Source: Paractinoplanes brasiliensis
GTDB taxonomy: Bacteria > Actinomycetota > Actinomycetes > Mycobacteriales > Micromonosporaceae
Assembly: GCF_004362215.1 (NCBI RefSeq)
Contig: NZ_SNWR01000001.1
Location: forward strand, 2,358,001-2,422,000
DNA length: 64,000 bases
Reading direction: 5' to 3'
The first letter of the stretch is position 1; the number at the start of each line of letters is the position of its first letter. This document shows positions 1 to 8,769 of this stretch, one piece after another. Under the pieces are notes generated by a model. That model worked only from the letters and a program-made list of their open reading frames with translations. It was not told where the DNA came from and did no database searches. Position numbers and translations under genes: made by a program.

Positions 1-415
1 CCTTGATCGAGGAGACGTCGATCATGCGGTAGTGCAGGAACGAGTCGAGGGCCGGCATGTCGCGGGCCAGGAAACCGCGATCGGTCGCGATCGAGTTGCC
101 GCAGAGCGGGGCGGTGCGCGGGTTCGGAACGAACTGCTGCACGTACGCCAGCACGGCCTGCTCGGCCTCGGCCATCGTGATCGTGGAGGCGCGCACCTCG
201 TCGGTCAGCCCCGATTTGGCGTGCATGTCACGCACCACGGGCGGCATCGCGTCGAGCGCGGCGTCGTCGGCGTGAATGACCAGGTCGACGCCCTCGCCGA
301 GCACATTGAGGTCGGCATCGGTGACCAGCGCGGCGACCTCGATGAGCTTGTCCTTGCCCAGGTCGAGGCCCGTCATCTCACAGTCGATCCACACCAAATG
401 ATCAGCCACCCGCAC
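1..415 (-). CDS. orn: oligoribonuclease Orn (3' part cut by window edge)
   Basis: DEDDh-family 3'-5' exoribonuclease that degrades 2-5 nt RNA fragments to mononucleotides in the cytoplasm. The N-terminal part is visible: the metal-binding WIDCEMTGLD motif at the start, then HAKSGLTDEVRAST and LCGNSIATDRGFLARDMP, all typical of Orn. About 138 residues are present; the family is near 200, so the C-terminus lies left of the window. Start choice is uncertain. GTG codons at 415 and 409 fit the usual protein start. A strong AGGAGG at 449-454 lies about 33 nt upstream and abuts another in-frame GTG (448), too close for normal use. The gene is transcribed away from the hairpins at 595-671. Confidence 0.92.
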   Translation of the reverse strand, partial: MRVADHLVWIDCEMTGLDLGKDKLIEVAALVTDADLNVLGEGVDLVIHADDAALDAMPPVVRDMHAKSGLTDEVRASTITMAEAEQAVLAYVQQFVPNPRTAPLCGNSIATDRGFLARDMPALDSFLHYRMIDVSSIK

Positions 416-594
416 AGCGTACGCCGCGACGGGATGGACCGGTGTCACCTCCTGCCCTGCCACCCTCCCGGGACGAGCGGCGCGACCTGGCAGTTTGCCC
501 GCTTTGGGGGAAGGATCCCGCCGTTCGGCCCGCAACGGGTCTAAACTGGTCTTAACGGACGAAGCCCCCTTCGGTTACTCCGTTCCCCCCGGTG

Positions 595-629
595 AAGGGC
601 CCTCCACGTCGGCAGCGTGGAGGGCCCTT
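595..629. terminator. intergenic hairpin, 14-bp perfect stem
   Basis: Perfect inverted repeat, arms 595-608 and 616-629 with a 7-nt loop. It lies between orn and the end of the large minus-strand gene. No clear T-run follows, as is common for actinobacterial terminators. Confidence 0.7.
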
Positions 630-644
630 CCGGCCGTACGGGAA

Positions 645-671
645 GAGGCCGCCCGGGTGTGGGGCGGCCTC
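645..671 (-). terminator. hairpin after the giant membrane-protein gene
   Basis: Perfect 10-bp arms (645-654 and 662-671), about 32 nt beyond the stop codon at 704 on the minus strand. With 595-629 it forms a tandem pair, probably ending transcription of the repeat-rich gene. Confidence 0.7.
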
Positions 672-703
672 TCGGATCCGGTGGATTCGTGCTGTCCCCG
701 GCC

Positions 704-3700
704 TCAGTCGTTGCCGTCCGGCTGATCGGCCGGCGACGTCGAGCGGCGGCGGCGCCTCGGCGGGGTGCCGGACAGCAGATCGGCTGCCTCCTGCTGATAC
801 GCCGCGAGCCAAGCGGCCGGCGTCCCGCTTCCCGCCGGGATGGCCCCGGTGCTGGTCCGCAACGGGACATCCACGACCGGGCGGGCCGGCCTGGGGGTGG
901 CCGACCTGGTCGCGGCCGCCGACGTGCCGGTCGCGGCCGCCTTTGCCGCTTTGGCGGGTGCGGCCTTCGCTGCTGCTTTGGCGGGGGCAGCCTTGGCCGG
1001 GGTCTTGCTCGCCGCCGACTTGCTCGCCTTGGCCGTGGTGGCCTTCGCCGCGGTGGCCTTCGCCGCGGTGGCCCTGGTCGCCGTCGACTTGGCCGCCGTC
1101 GACTTGGCGGCCTTTGCGGCGGCGGTCCGCGCTCTGGCCGGCTTGTCGGCCTCCGGGTCGGTGGTCTTGGAGCTACGCGTACGGGTGGTCCGCGTCTTGG
1201 GCTTGGCCGGCGTTGCCTCGGTGGCCGCAACACCGGTCCCACCGTCGTCGATCATGTCGGCGGCCGGCTCGGACCCGACAGCCGACTCGGACGCAGCCCT
1301 CGCGGCCACCGTCTGGGCCGCCTTACGCCAGGCCGCGGGCGCGGGCCGGTTCGTCCCGTTGCCCGGAAGCCGGCCCACCGCCGACGGGATCGTGGCGCTC
1401 CCATCGATACGGCTCTGGGCCTGCGCCAAGAGGTCCCGGTTCGCGCCCCGAGAACCCGCCTTCGCGTCGTCGCCCTCCTTCGACCCGCTCGCGACGGCCT
1501 CCCCGGCGCCCGCCGGGGTCGCAGCCACAGCGAACCCGTCGACATCAGCGGCCTCCCCACTGGCACCGGCCGGCGACTGGACCTCTCCCCGGGCACCGAC
1601 CGGCGTCTCAGCCCCTCCCCCGGCACCGACCAGCGTCTCAGCCCCTCCCCCGGCACCGACCAGCGTCTCGGCCTCGACGGGCGCACGGAGCCCGGCCAGG
1701 TCGGTGGCGGGCGTGCCCTGGTCACGCACAGCGTCAGCACTCCCGCCCCGGGCCATGGCCTCCAACGGGATTTCGACAGACCGGGCATCCGTTGACGGCC
1801 CGGTTCTTCCCGGCGTGGCGTCGACGGAGTTGGTGTCGGGTGCCGAGGCTCCGCTCACCGACGCGACATCCCCGGCGGGGGCTGAACGGCCGTTGACGTG
1901 ACCGCTCCCGCCCGCTGAAGCCGGTCGGTCGTTGGTGCGACCAGTCTGGCCTGTTGAAGCGGGTCGGCCGCTGGAGTAGCCGGCCTCGCCCGCGGAAGCC
2001 GGATGCCCGTCGGCGTGGCCAGCCGTGCCCGCGGAAGCCGGATGCCCGTCGGCCTGCCCAGCCGTGCCCGCGGAAACCGGATGCCCGTCGGCCTGCCCAG
2101 CCGTGCCCGCGGAAGCCGGATGCCCGTCGGCGTGGCCAGCCGTGCCCGCGGAAACCGGATGCCCGTCGGCCTGCCCAGCCGTGCCCGCGGAAACCGGATG
2201 CCCGTCGGCCTGCCCAGCCGTGCCCGCGGAAACCGGATGCCCGTCGGCGTGCCCAGCCGTGCCCGCAGAAGCCGGACGACCGCTGGCGTGGTTGGCCGCA
2301 TCGGACTCGGGCCGCTGGGCCGGGGACCCGGTCGGGGATGTGCCACGGACCAGGCCGTGGGTCACTGACGATGCCTCGGCTGAAGCCGCGGCCGCCGGAA
2401 GGCCCTGGGCCGCATCGCCGGCGGAAGGCGCGCCGGAGACCCGCGCCGAGGCGTTCGGTGACGGCTGACGGCTCGCGGATGCCGACGCCGGGACCGGGCC
2501 GGTCCGCTCACGCGGATCCGGGCCGGGCTGGGCCGGACGCGAAACCGGTCCGGGCTCGGCCGGAGACGAGCTGCCGTTGCTGGGCCGGGACGGCGACGGG
2601 ACAACCGGCCGGGGCGGAGCTGGTGGCCGCGGAACGGCCGGCCGCGGCGGAGCGGGGGCGGTGGTTGCGGAAGCAACGCCGATCTCGTCTCCGCCGTCGC
2701 GACGCTCGGTCGTGGCGCTCGGTCGGTTCTCCAGCGTGCCGGGATCCCGGCGGGCCTGGTCGGGACTGGCCTTGCGGAGGGGCCGCGCCTCGCCGGGGAC
2801 CTCGGTGTCCGCGTCGGTCTGGGGCTGACGGCGGGCGGAGGCCGGCTCGGGAGCCGACACCGGGCGGCTGTCGTCGGCGCCGGGGCCGGTGTCGGCTCCC
2901 CTTGCCGGGCGGACCCCACTGGCGGATGGGGTGGCCGGCTCGGTGCTGGTCCTGGCACCCGCCGGTGAGTCCTCGGCGGGAGCGGTGAGCTTGGCGCCGA
3001 CCGGGCGGGGAGCGGGGTCGGCGGGCGCGTTCGGGAGGCTACCCGCGACCGGTGGGGTCGAACCGCCGCGCCCGGCCGCGTCTGTGTCGTTGCCCCGACC
3101 GGTGGCCGGTGAGGAAGCCCCGGAGGCGGCCGGTGAGGAAGCTCCGGAGGCGGCCGGAACGGTAAGGCCACCCGCCACGGGAGCGTTCGGCCCGGACGAC
3201 GACGGCCTGGGGCCGTCAGCACCAGACAGCCCGGCATCCGGCACGCCAGCATCGAACACCCCGACGCCAGACACCCCAGCACCAGACACCCCAGCGCCCG
3301 ACCCACCAGCACCGGATACCCGGACGCCAGAGCCGCCAGCGCCAGACACCCCGACACCCCCGTCAGCATCGGACACCGCAGCACCCGACACTCCAGCGCC
3401 GGACACCTCAGCACCCACCGCAGCACCCGACACTCCAGCGCCGGATACCCCAGCGCCCGACGCGCCAGCACCAGACACCCCAGCACCGGACACGTCGGTG
3501 TCAGACCCGCCATTGCCGGGCACGCCAGTGCTGGGGACCCCTGCTCGGCGGACGCCGCCCTGAGCGTTCACGGAAGGGCGGCTGGACGGCGACGGGCGGG
3601 CCGCGGTCTTCGGGCCGGAGGCACTGTCGGCCGGAGACGTACGACCGGCTGGGTCGGGGTGGGACTCTCGTGAGGTCTTGCGGCCCATACGGGGCGTGCC

Positions 3701-5746
3701 CGTCGCGTTCCAGTCGGTTGCCCTCGGGCCGGTGATCACCGAGACCTTCTGGTTGGCCATGCGCGGGTCGCGGGCGTCGTCATCGATCTCGCCGCGCACA
3801 GCTCTGGCATCGGCCGCACCGGCCGCGTAAGCGGCGGCCACCGCGTCGATCGTGTCAGCCTCCGCTGGGTCGGGCGACTGCGTCGAGTCGGCACCAGCGG
3901 AGCCGGCATTGGCAGCAGGAACGCCAACCGGCGCTGGAACAGCGGAACCGGTAGCCGTGGACGAGCCGGTAGCGGCAGCAGAGGCGGGCATGGACGCAGC
4001 GGGGGCGGACGCAGGGCCAGCGTCAGCCGCGGCCGGAGCAGAAGCGGACGCAGCCGGAGCCGGAGTGGCCGGAGCAAGGGCGGACGCGGCGGGAGCAGAC
4101 GCGGCCGCGGAAAGAGCGGGAGCAGCGTTCACAGGCCCATCCCCACCCGCAGCCGACGAGGCAGCGCCGTTGGCCGCCCGAGCCGCGGCCGACGAGGCAG
4201 CACCGTTCGCCGCCCGAGCCGCGGCCGACGAGGCAGCACCGTTCGCCGCCCGAGCCGCGGCCGACGAGGCAGCACCGTTCGCCGCCCGAGCCGCGGCCGA
4301 CGAGGCAGCACCGTTCGCCGCCCGAGCCGCGGCCGACGAGGCAGCACCGTTCGCCGGCCTATCCTTGGCCGACGAGGCAGCACCATTTGCCGCCCGAGCC
4401 GCCGCGGGTGAGACCCCGGCAACGCCATGGGACGCGTCCGCGGCGGGTGAAGTCCCCGGAACCTCGGCCGCTTTCGCAGAAGACGAGGTCGAGGACGAAG
4501 CCGCAGCGGCAGGCGCGGCTTCGGCCGGACGAAGAGGCCCGTTGGCCGCGGAAGCGGCAGCGCGGCGCCGCGCGGCCTCGGCCAGCCGGGCGGCGGCCTG
4601 CGCCTCGGTCTCCCGGGCCCGCACCGGCGCCGTCTCGGCCACCCAGGCGTCCACGGCCGAGGCCTGGAACATCGGGATGTCCTCCGAAGACGAAGACGAA
4701 GACGAAATCGAAGACGACGATGCCGGCCCCTTGCGCTTGCCCGGCTTCTCCACACGCCGCGAGGCACTGCCGTCCTCAGTGAGCGGCGCCACCGATCCCC
4801 CGATGAACTGCAACGGCTCGCCCGGAGCGGGAGCCGGAGCCGGGCGCGCCGGGATGGCCGTGGCCGCCGCGTACTCGTCCGGGTCCGGCGGCACTCCGGG
4901 CGCCGCCGCGGTCAGGGCCGGGGTCGGCGGCCACGCCATGACGGCGGTGGCCGGGCCGGGCCGGATCTCGGCAAGGGTGCGGGGCCGGTGGGCGCCCACG
5001 GGCCGGCCGGTCGAGGGCAGGATCGGCATGGGCGCGCCGATGGCCCGCATGAGCTCGGGGACCTGGCTGGGTTCGACCACGTAGACGATTTCGCGGCGGC
5101 GTCCGGGCCAGGCCAGCACGACCATGCCGGCCATCACCAGCAGGGCGCCCAGGCTGAGCAGGCCCCAGGCGCTCGAGCTGAGCCAGCCGGGGCGCAGGGC
5201 CGCGCGGGCTTGCAGTTGCAGGCCGGGCTGGGCGGCCGGGTTCATCACGACGAGGCTGTACGGACCGCCCCGTACGTCGGACGGGGTCCACGAGATCTGC
5301 CCGGCGGTGGCCGTACGGGTCCAGAAGATCCCCCGCTCGGGCAGCGCGCTCGGGGCCTTGGCGCCGGGGACGATCGTGGTCGCGACGGGCAACGCGCCGG
5401 TGCCGATGTCGACCGTGCGGACGGTGCTGTGCTGCACCCCGGTCAGGTAGTTGCGCACGGCGTTGACGGGCGCGATGCCGACGAAGGCGGGCCCGCCGGC
5501 GGTGTGGGCGGTGAGCTGCAGCTGGGTGTCGCCGATGCGGGTGAACGGCGCGTCGGAGCGCAGCAGGCGGTCCACGTCCTCGACCACGATGGCGTAACCG
5601 GGTGTGGACAGCTGCTGAAGCTCGGCACTGAACTCGCCACCCTGGTCGCGGTGCTGCATGGCGGCCCAGAGGCCGGCGCCGGCCAGCAGTGACGGCAGGC
5701 CGATGGTCAGCGCCAGCATCCCGAGGATGGTTCGGAACACCCGCAT
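704..5746 (-). CDS. giant repeat-rich two-TM membrane protein, function unknown
   Basis: Predicted 1680-residue protein. I start it at the ATG at 5746, which has GGGGGAG 8-13 nt upstream, rather than at 5791. Residues about 5-29 form TM1 and about 193-214 form TM2, with a folded-looking extracytoplasmic domain between them. The remaining ~1450 residues are Ala/Pro/Ser/Gly-rich and probably disordered and cytoplasmic. They contain tandem repeats: 12-residue NGAASSAAARAA units, 5-residue VSGAG-like units, 13-residue HPVSAGTAGQADG units, and ETLVGAGGGA-like units. Near the C-terminus is a Lys/Ala tract resembling histone H1 or AlgP tails (AAKATAAK, PAKAAPAKAA), then a short conserved-looking stretch and RRRRR. 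No enzyme motif is visible. The N-terminal domain family is not recognised. The gene is monocistronic, between terminators. Confidence 0.85.
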   Translation of the reverse strand: MRVFRTILGMLALTIGLPSLLAGAGLWAAMQHRDQGGEFSAELQQLSTPGYAIVVEDVDRLLRSDAPFTRIGDTQLQLTAHTAGGPAFVGIAPVNAVRNYLTGVQHSTVRTVDIGTGALPVATTIVPGAKAPSALPERGIFWTRTATAGQISWTPSDVRGGPYSLVVMNPAAQPGLQLQARAALRPGWLSSSAWGLLSLGALLVMAGMVVLAWPGRRREIVYVVEPSQVPELMRAIGAPMPILPSTGRPVGAHRPRTLAEIRPGPATAVMAWPPTPALTAAAPGVPPDPDEYAAATAIPARPAPAPAPGEPLQFIGGSVAPLTEDGSASRRVEKPGKRKGPASSSSISSSSSSSEDIPMFQASAVDAWVAETAPVRARETEAQAAARLAEAARRRAAASAANGPLRPAEAAPAAAASSSTSSSAKAAEVPGTSPAADASHGVAGVSPAAARAANGAASSAKDRPANGAASSAAARAANGAASSAAARAANGAASSAAARAANGAASSAAARAANGAASSAAARAANGAASSAAGGDGPVNAAPALSAAASAPAASALAPATPAPAASASAPAAADAGPASAPAASMPASAAATGSSTATGSAVPAPVGVPAANAGSAGADSTQSPDPAEADTIDAVAAAYAAGAADARAVRGEIDDDARDPRMANQKVSVITGPRATDWNATGTPRMGRKTSRESHPDPAGRTSPADSASGPKTAARPSPSSRPSVNAQGGVRRAGVPSTGVPGNGGSDTDVSGAGVSGAGASGAGVSGAGVSGAAVGAEVSGAGVSGAAVSDADGGVGVSGAGGSGVRVSGAGGSGAGVSGAGVSGVGVFDAGVPDAGLSGADGPRPSSSGPNAPVAGGLTVPAASGASSPAASGASSPATGRGNDTDAAGRGGSTPPVAGSLPNAPADPAPRPVGAKLTAPAEDSPAGARTSTEPATPSASGVRPARGADTGPGADDSRPVSAPEPASARRQPQTDADTEVPGEARPLRKASPDQARRDPGTLENRPSATTERRDGGDEIGVASATTAPAPPRPAVPRPPAPPRPVVPSPSRPSNGSSSPAEPGPVSRPAQPGPDPRERTGPVPASASASRQPSPNASARVSGAPSAGDAAQGLPAAAASAEASSVTHGLVRGTSPTGSPAQRPESDAANHASGRPASAGTAGHADGHPVSAGTAGQADGHPVSAGTAGQADGHPVSAGTAGHADGHPASAGTAGQADGHPVSAGTAGQADGHPASAGTAGHADGHPASAGEAGYSSGRPASTGQTGRTNDRPASAGGSGHVNGRSAPAGDVASVSGASAPDTNSVDATPGRTGPSTDARSVEIPLEAMARGGSADAVRDQGTPATDLAGLRAPVEAETLVGAGGGAETLVGAGGGAETPVGARGEVQSPAGASGEAADVDGFAVAATPAGAGEAVASGSKEGDDAKAGSRGANRDLLAQAQSRIDGSATIPSAVGRLPGNGTNRPAPAAWRKAAQTVAARAASESAVGSEPAADMIDDGGTGVAATEATPAKPKTRTTRTRSSKTTDPEADKPARARTAAAKAAKSTAAKSTATRATAAKATAAKATTAKASKSAASKTPAKAAPAKAAAKAAPAKAAKAAATGTSAAATRSATPRPARPVVDVPLRTSTGAIPAGSGTPAAWLAAYQQEAADLLSGTPPRRRRRSTSPADQPDGND
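1580..1670. repeat. 30-bp in-frame tandem repeat, about 3 copies
   Basis: Three near-identical 30-bp units inside the giant gene encode the AETLVGAGGG-like repeat. They keep the reading frame. Confidence 0.75.
2001..2273. repeat. 39-bp in-frame tandem repeat, 7 copies
   Basis: Seven 39-bp units starting at 2001, 2040, 2079, 2118, 2157, 2196 and 2235 differ by only a few bases. Degenerate copies flank them (about 1904-2312). Each encodes 13 residues of the type HP(V/A)SAGTAG(Q/H)ADG on the minus strand. The near identity suggests recent expansion by slippage or recombination. Confidence 0.9.
3235..3500. repeat. 15-bp degenerate tandem repeat coding VSGAG-like units
   Basis: About 18 diverged 15-bp units within the giant gene encode VSGAG/ASGAG/VSGAA pentapeptides. 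They are more diverged than the 36- and 39-bp arrays, so probably older. Confidence 0.75.
4173..4388. repeat. 36-bp in-frame tandem repeat, 5 perfect copies plus a variant
   Basis: Perfect 36-bp units start at 4173, 4209, 4245, 4281 and 4317, followed by a variant copy at 4353. They encode a 12-residue NGAASSAAARAA repeat on the minus strand. Confidence 0.92.
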
Positions 5747-5850
5747 CAGCTTTCTCCCCCTTGAAGCTTTGGGCAGTACTGCGCTGACCATACAGATGCA
5801 AATAACCCCAAAGTGGTCAAACAGACGCTAAATCGCTGATAGATATGTCA

Positions 5851-5886
5851 ACGGCCCGGTTTCCCCTACGCGGGAGACCGGGCCGT
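5851..5886 (-). terminator. terminator of the CopC-CopD gene
   Basis: Arms 5851-5860 and 5877-5886 pair perfectly (10 bp), with an inner 4-bp stem (tccc/ggga). It begins 11 nt past the stop codon at 5897. Confidence 0.8.
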
Positions 5887-5896
5887 CGAAACAGCG

Positions 5897-7567
5897 TTAC
5901 CGGATCGTTGCCGTCGTGGAGAGTGTCGACTGGTCGATCTCGGAGATCCGGACCGTGATCTTGAAGGTCCACTCCCCGGCCTGGGGCAGCGCGATGTCGC
6001 CCACGGCGTGGAAGTCGGTGATCCGCAGCAGCGGGATCTCGATGGGCTCGATCCCCTTGGCGGGCAGTGCCGCCGTCGCGCTCCACTCGATCACCGTCAG
6101 CGGCTTGTTGTCGGGCGTGTACGCGTACAGGTGAATGGAGTTGTTGCCGACCGAGGCCGGGAAGACGTCGATCTGCACGGCCATCCGCTGGTCGGTCAGC
6201 GTCTTGGTGACCGTGGTCGAGGCGCCCGCCGCCTGCGAGGCCTCGGCGGACCGGGGCGGCGCGATCTGCACCAGCGCGGACGTCACGCCGATGACCACGG
6301 CCGTGATCGCCAGTTCGGCCGCCACGATGCGCCGCAGGCCGCGCGGAGACTCCTCGGCCGCCTTGGACTGCACGAGCCGCCGCGACAACCAGGCGAAGCC
6401 CAGCACGACGGCGACCAGCCCCACCTTGGCCAGAATCAGACGCCCGTACGTGGAATTGATGAGCCCGTCCAGCGAGGCGACCTCGATCAGCGCCTGGATG
6501 ACGCCGGCCACGATCAGCGCCGCGACCGCGGTCGCCGCCCAGCGCGACCAGATGGGCAGGATCGCCCCGAGTTCGCGCTGGTCGGCCTTGCGCAGCAGGA
6601 AACCGACCAGCATGACCAGGCCGCCCAGCCACACCGCCATGGCTGCCAGGTGGATCGCGTCGACCACCACCGACACGCCCGCCACCGGGGAGGCAGTCGG
6701 GTGCCCGGTCAGCGGCCAGGTCGCGATGGCCGCGACGCCGAGCACGCCGAGCAGGGCCAGGTCGGTTTTCGAGTCGTCGCCGGAGCCGCGCAGCATGGGC
6801 CGCAGCAGCAGGGCCGCGGCACAGATCACACCCAGGCGCACCAGCATGATCGCCCCGAAGGTGCTGCCCAGCACGTCCCTGAGGTCGCCGACCCGCACGT
6901 CGAACAGGCCCGAGCCGGTCGAGTAGGGCGCCTGCAGCCAGATGGCGAGCAGCGTGCTGAAGATGATCAGGCCGATGCCTGTCCAGACCAGACGGCCGGG
7001 ACCCGTACGGCTGAGCCGGTGCGGCCAGAGCAGCGCGAGCACCAGCGTGGGCCCGATCAGGAGCACCAGTCCGGCGTACCCGAGGTATTTGCCGACCGGG
7101 ATCAGCGCCCGCACCACCGGGTCGACCTCGGTGTCGTCGACGGTCGCGGTCGGCGGGGCCGAGGCAGCGCCCACCGAGAAGGTGAGGCTGCCCCCGACGG
7201 GGTGGCTGTCGGCCGACATCACGCGATAACTCACCAGGTACGTCCCCCGGCCGCCGCCCGAGCGCAGCGGGATCGTCACACTGGTGCCCGCGGCGGCGGG
7301 GTCGCCCTGGTCGGCCCGCGAGCCGTCCGGCGCCAGCACCTGGATCTTGCCGGACAGCAGCTGCACCGACTCGCTGAAGTTCAGCGTGATCTTGTTCGGC
7401 GCGTCGGGGACGATCGTGCCGTTGCCGGGGTCGCTGTTGACGAGAACGGCGTGCGCGCTGGCCGGGGCGGCGGGGCCGAGAAGCACCGCGAAGAACCCGA
7501 TCAGCAGCCCGGCGAGTGCCACCATAGGGCGACAAATCCGGCGGCGCTCAACAATCATGCCCGTCAT
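5897..7567 (-). CDS. CopC-CopD fusion copper protein (YcnJ/PcoD-like)
   Basis: Envelope copper-binding and transport protein, 556 residues from the ATG at 7567; ATG 7558 is also possible. A signal peptide ends in PASA, so the mature protein would begin with His39 (HAVLVNSDPGNG). This N-terminal His is the CopC copper ligand; a second conserved His follows in ADSHPVGGS (His122). After the CopC domain (to about residue 135) come about eight membrane helices of the CopD domain and a C-terminal extracytoplasmic domain. Longer frames run antisense into sigC and were rejected. The gene is divergent from the SigC-type sigma factor, which suggests joint regulation. CopC-D proteins handle Cu(II) at the membrane; the direction of transport cannot be read here. 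Confidence 0.88.
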   Translation of the reverse strand: MTGMIVERRRICRPMVALAGLLIGFFAVLLGPAAPASAHAVLVNSDPGNGTIVPDAPNKITLNFSESVQLLSGKIQVLAPDGSRADQGDPAAAGTSVTIPLRSGGGRGTYLVSYRVMSADSHPVGGSLTFSVGAASAPPTATVDDTEVDPVVRALIPVGKYLGYAGLVLLIGPTLVLALLWPHRLSRTGPGRLVWTGIGLIIFSTLLAIWLQAPYSTGSGLFDVRVGDLRDVLGSTFGAIMLVRLGVICAAALLLRPMLRGSGDDSKTDLALLGVLGVAAIATWPLTGHPTASPVAGVSVVVDAIHLAAMAVWLGGLVMLVGFLLRKADQRELGAILPIWSRWAATAVAALIVAGVIQALIEVASLDGLINSTYGRLILAKVGLVAVVLGFAWLSRRLVQSKAAEESPRGLRRIVAAELAITAVVIGVTSALVQIAPPRSAEASQAAGASTTVTKTLTDQRMAVQIDVFPASVGNNSIHLYAYTPDNKPLTVIEWSATAALPAKGIEPIEIPLLRITDFHAVGDIALPQAGEWTFKITVRISEIDQSTLSTTATIR

Positions 7568-7660
7568 GCTGCCCGATCCGGTCGACCCCTGCCCACCGCG
7601 GGTTGCCCGCGGCACCCGGTTCACGGGCTCGCGCAAGGAGAGGGCGTACGATGCTGGCCC

Positions 7661-8197
7661 ATGGACGGCCTGGACGAAACGACCTCGCTCGCCCTCGCCG
7701 CCCGCGCGGGGGACGCGGTCGCGACGGCGGCGTTCGTGCGCGCGACCCAGGCCGAGGTGTGGCGGTTCACCGCCGCCCTGGTCGACCCGGGCGCGGCCGA
7801 CGACCTCACGCAAGAGACCTACCTGCGCGCCTTCAAGGCCCTGCCCGCGTTCGAGGCCCGCTCGACGGCCCGCACGTGGCTGCTCGGCATCGCCCGCCGC
7901 GCCTGCGCCGACCACCTGCGTACGGTGGTGCGCCGCCGCCGCCTCGACGCGCGCCTGGCCGCCGAGGCCTGGACGGCGTCGCCCTCGCCCGACCCGGCCC
8001 AACGGCTCACCACGGCCGATCTGCTGGGCCGGCTCGGCGAGGAAAGGCGTACGGCTTTCGTCCTGACACAGGTCCTTGGACTCTCCTATGCCGAGGCCGC
8101 CGAGGTGGAGGATGTCCCCGTCGGGACAATCCGGTCCCGGGTCGCGCGTGCCCGTGACGAGCTGGTGGCAGCGGTCTCCCAGGCGCGCGCGGTCTGA
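7661..8197 (+). CDS. sigC: ECF sigma factor, SigC type
   Basis: 178-residue group IV sigma factor. Region 2 contains DDLTQETYLRAFKALPAF and ARTWLLGIARRACADHLR. Region 4 contains LTQVLGLSYAEAAEVEDVPVGTIRSRVARARDEL (residues about 136-170). These match the SigC family of mycobacteria closely from memory. No anti-sigma gene adjoins it, as in the M. tuberculosis case. Start ATG 7661 has no close RBS; a TACGAT -10-like box at 7647-7652 lies 8 nt upstream, so the mRNA may be leaderless. AAGGAG further upstream would serve an out-of-frame ATG (7651). M. tuberculosis SigC has been linked to copper genes, and here the divergent neighbour is a copper protein. Confidence 0.9.
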   Translation: MDGLDETTSLALAARAGDAVATAAFVRATQAEVWRFTAALVDPGAADDLTQETYLRAFKALPAFEARSTARTWLLGIARRACADHLRTVVRRRRLDARLAAEAWTASPSPDPAQRLTTADLLGRLGEERRTAFVLTQVLGLSYAEAAEVEDVPVGTIRSRVARARDELVAAVSQARAV

Positions 8198-8274
8198 TCA
8201 GCCGCTTCCCAGGCAACCCTCAGCACAACCGAGGGAACCCAGGGCACAGTGGCATCGACTAATCGGGCGTGACC

Positions 8275-8769
8275 ATGGACTTGATGCAGCGGCCTTCCCG
8301 GCTCGCGGCGGCCTGGCCCTGGATCTCCACCCTCGCGCGTCTCGGCCTGGCGGCGGTCTTCCTGATCGCCGGCGGGCTCAAGGTGACCGACCTGGCCGCC
8401 TCGGCGCGCGCGGTGAACGCGTACGACCTGATGTCCTACGACACCGCCAAGGTGATCGGGGCCATCCAGCCGTTCCTGGAGATCGCACTGGGCCTGCTCC
8501 TGCTGATCGGCATAGCGACACGGCTCAGCGCGGCCATCGCCGCGGTGCTGATGGTGATCTTCATCGCCGGCATCGTCTCGGCCTGGGCGCGCGGGCTGCA
8601 GATCGACTGCGGCTGTTTCAGCAAGGGCGGGGAGCTGACCGGCGGGCGCACCACGCAGTACGGCCTTGACATCCTGCGCGACGTGGGCTTCCTCGCGCTG
8701 GCCGGCCTGCTGATGTGGAAACCGCGGTCGAAGTTCTCGGTCGACGGGCTTCTGATGGGGGATCGATGA
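8275..8769 (+). CDS. MauE/DoxX-family membrane protein
   Basis: 164-residue integral membrane protein with four hydrophobic helices and the conserved QIDCGCFSKGGE motif of the MauE/DoxX group, where the cysteine pair may exchange disulfides with a thioredoxin-like partner. GTG 8269 is an alternative start giving two more residues. Its stop overlaps the ATG of the CPVC thioredoxin-fold gene (ATGA), so the two are translationally coupled. MauE-type proteins commonly sit beside envelope thioredoxin-like proteins. A role as membrane partner in disulfide formation or reduction is inferred from that pairing. Confidence 0.85.
   Translation: MDLMQRPSRLAAAWPWISTLARLGLAAVFLIAGGLKVTDLAASARAVNAYDLMSYDTAKVIGAIQPFLEIALGLLLLIGIATRLSAAIAAVLMVIFIAGIVSAWARGLQIDCGCFSKGGELTGGRTTQYGLDILRDVGFLALAGLLMWKPRSKFSVDGLLMGDR

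Noticed and set aside
592..1901. Long plus-strand open frames (about 350-430 codons) opposite the giant gene
   Set aside because: Arg/Pro/Ala-rich mirror frames of high-GC coding DNA with no RBS or known motif; the minus-strand gene has TM segments, an RBS and terminators.
1904..4400. Regular repeats that could suggest a CRISPR array
   Set aside because: The units are contiguous, have no spacers, are multiples of 3 bp and stay in one reading frame of a single protein; no cas genes are present.
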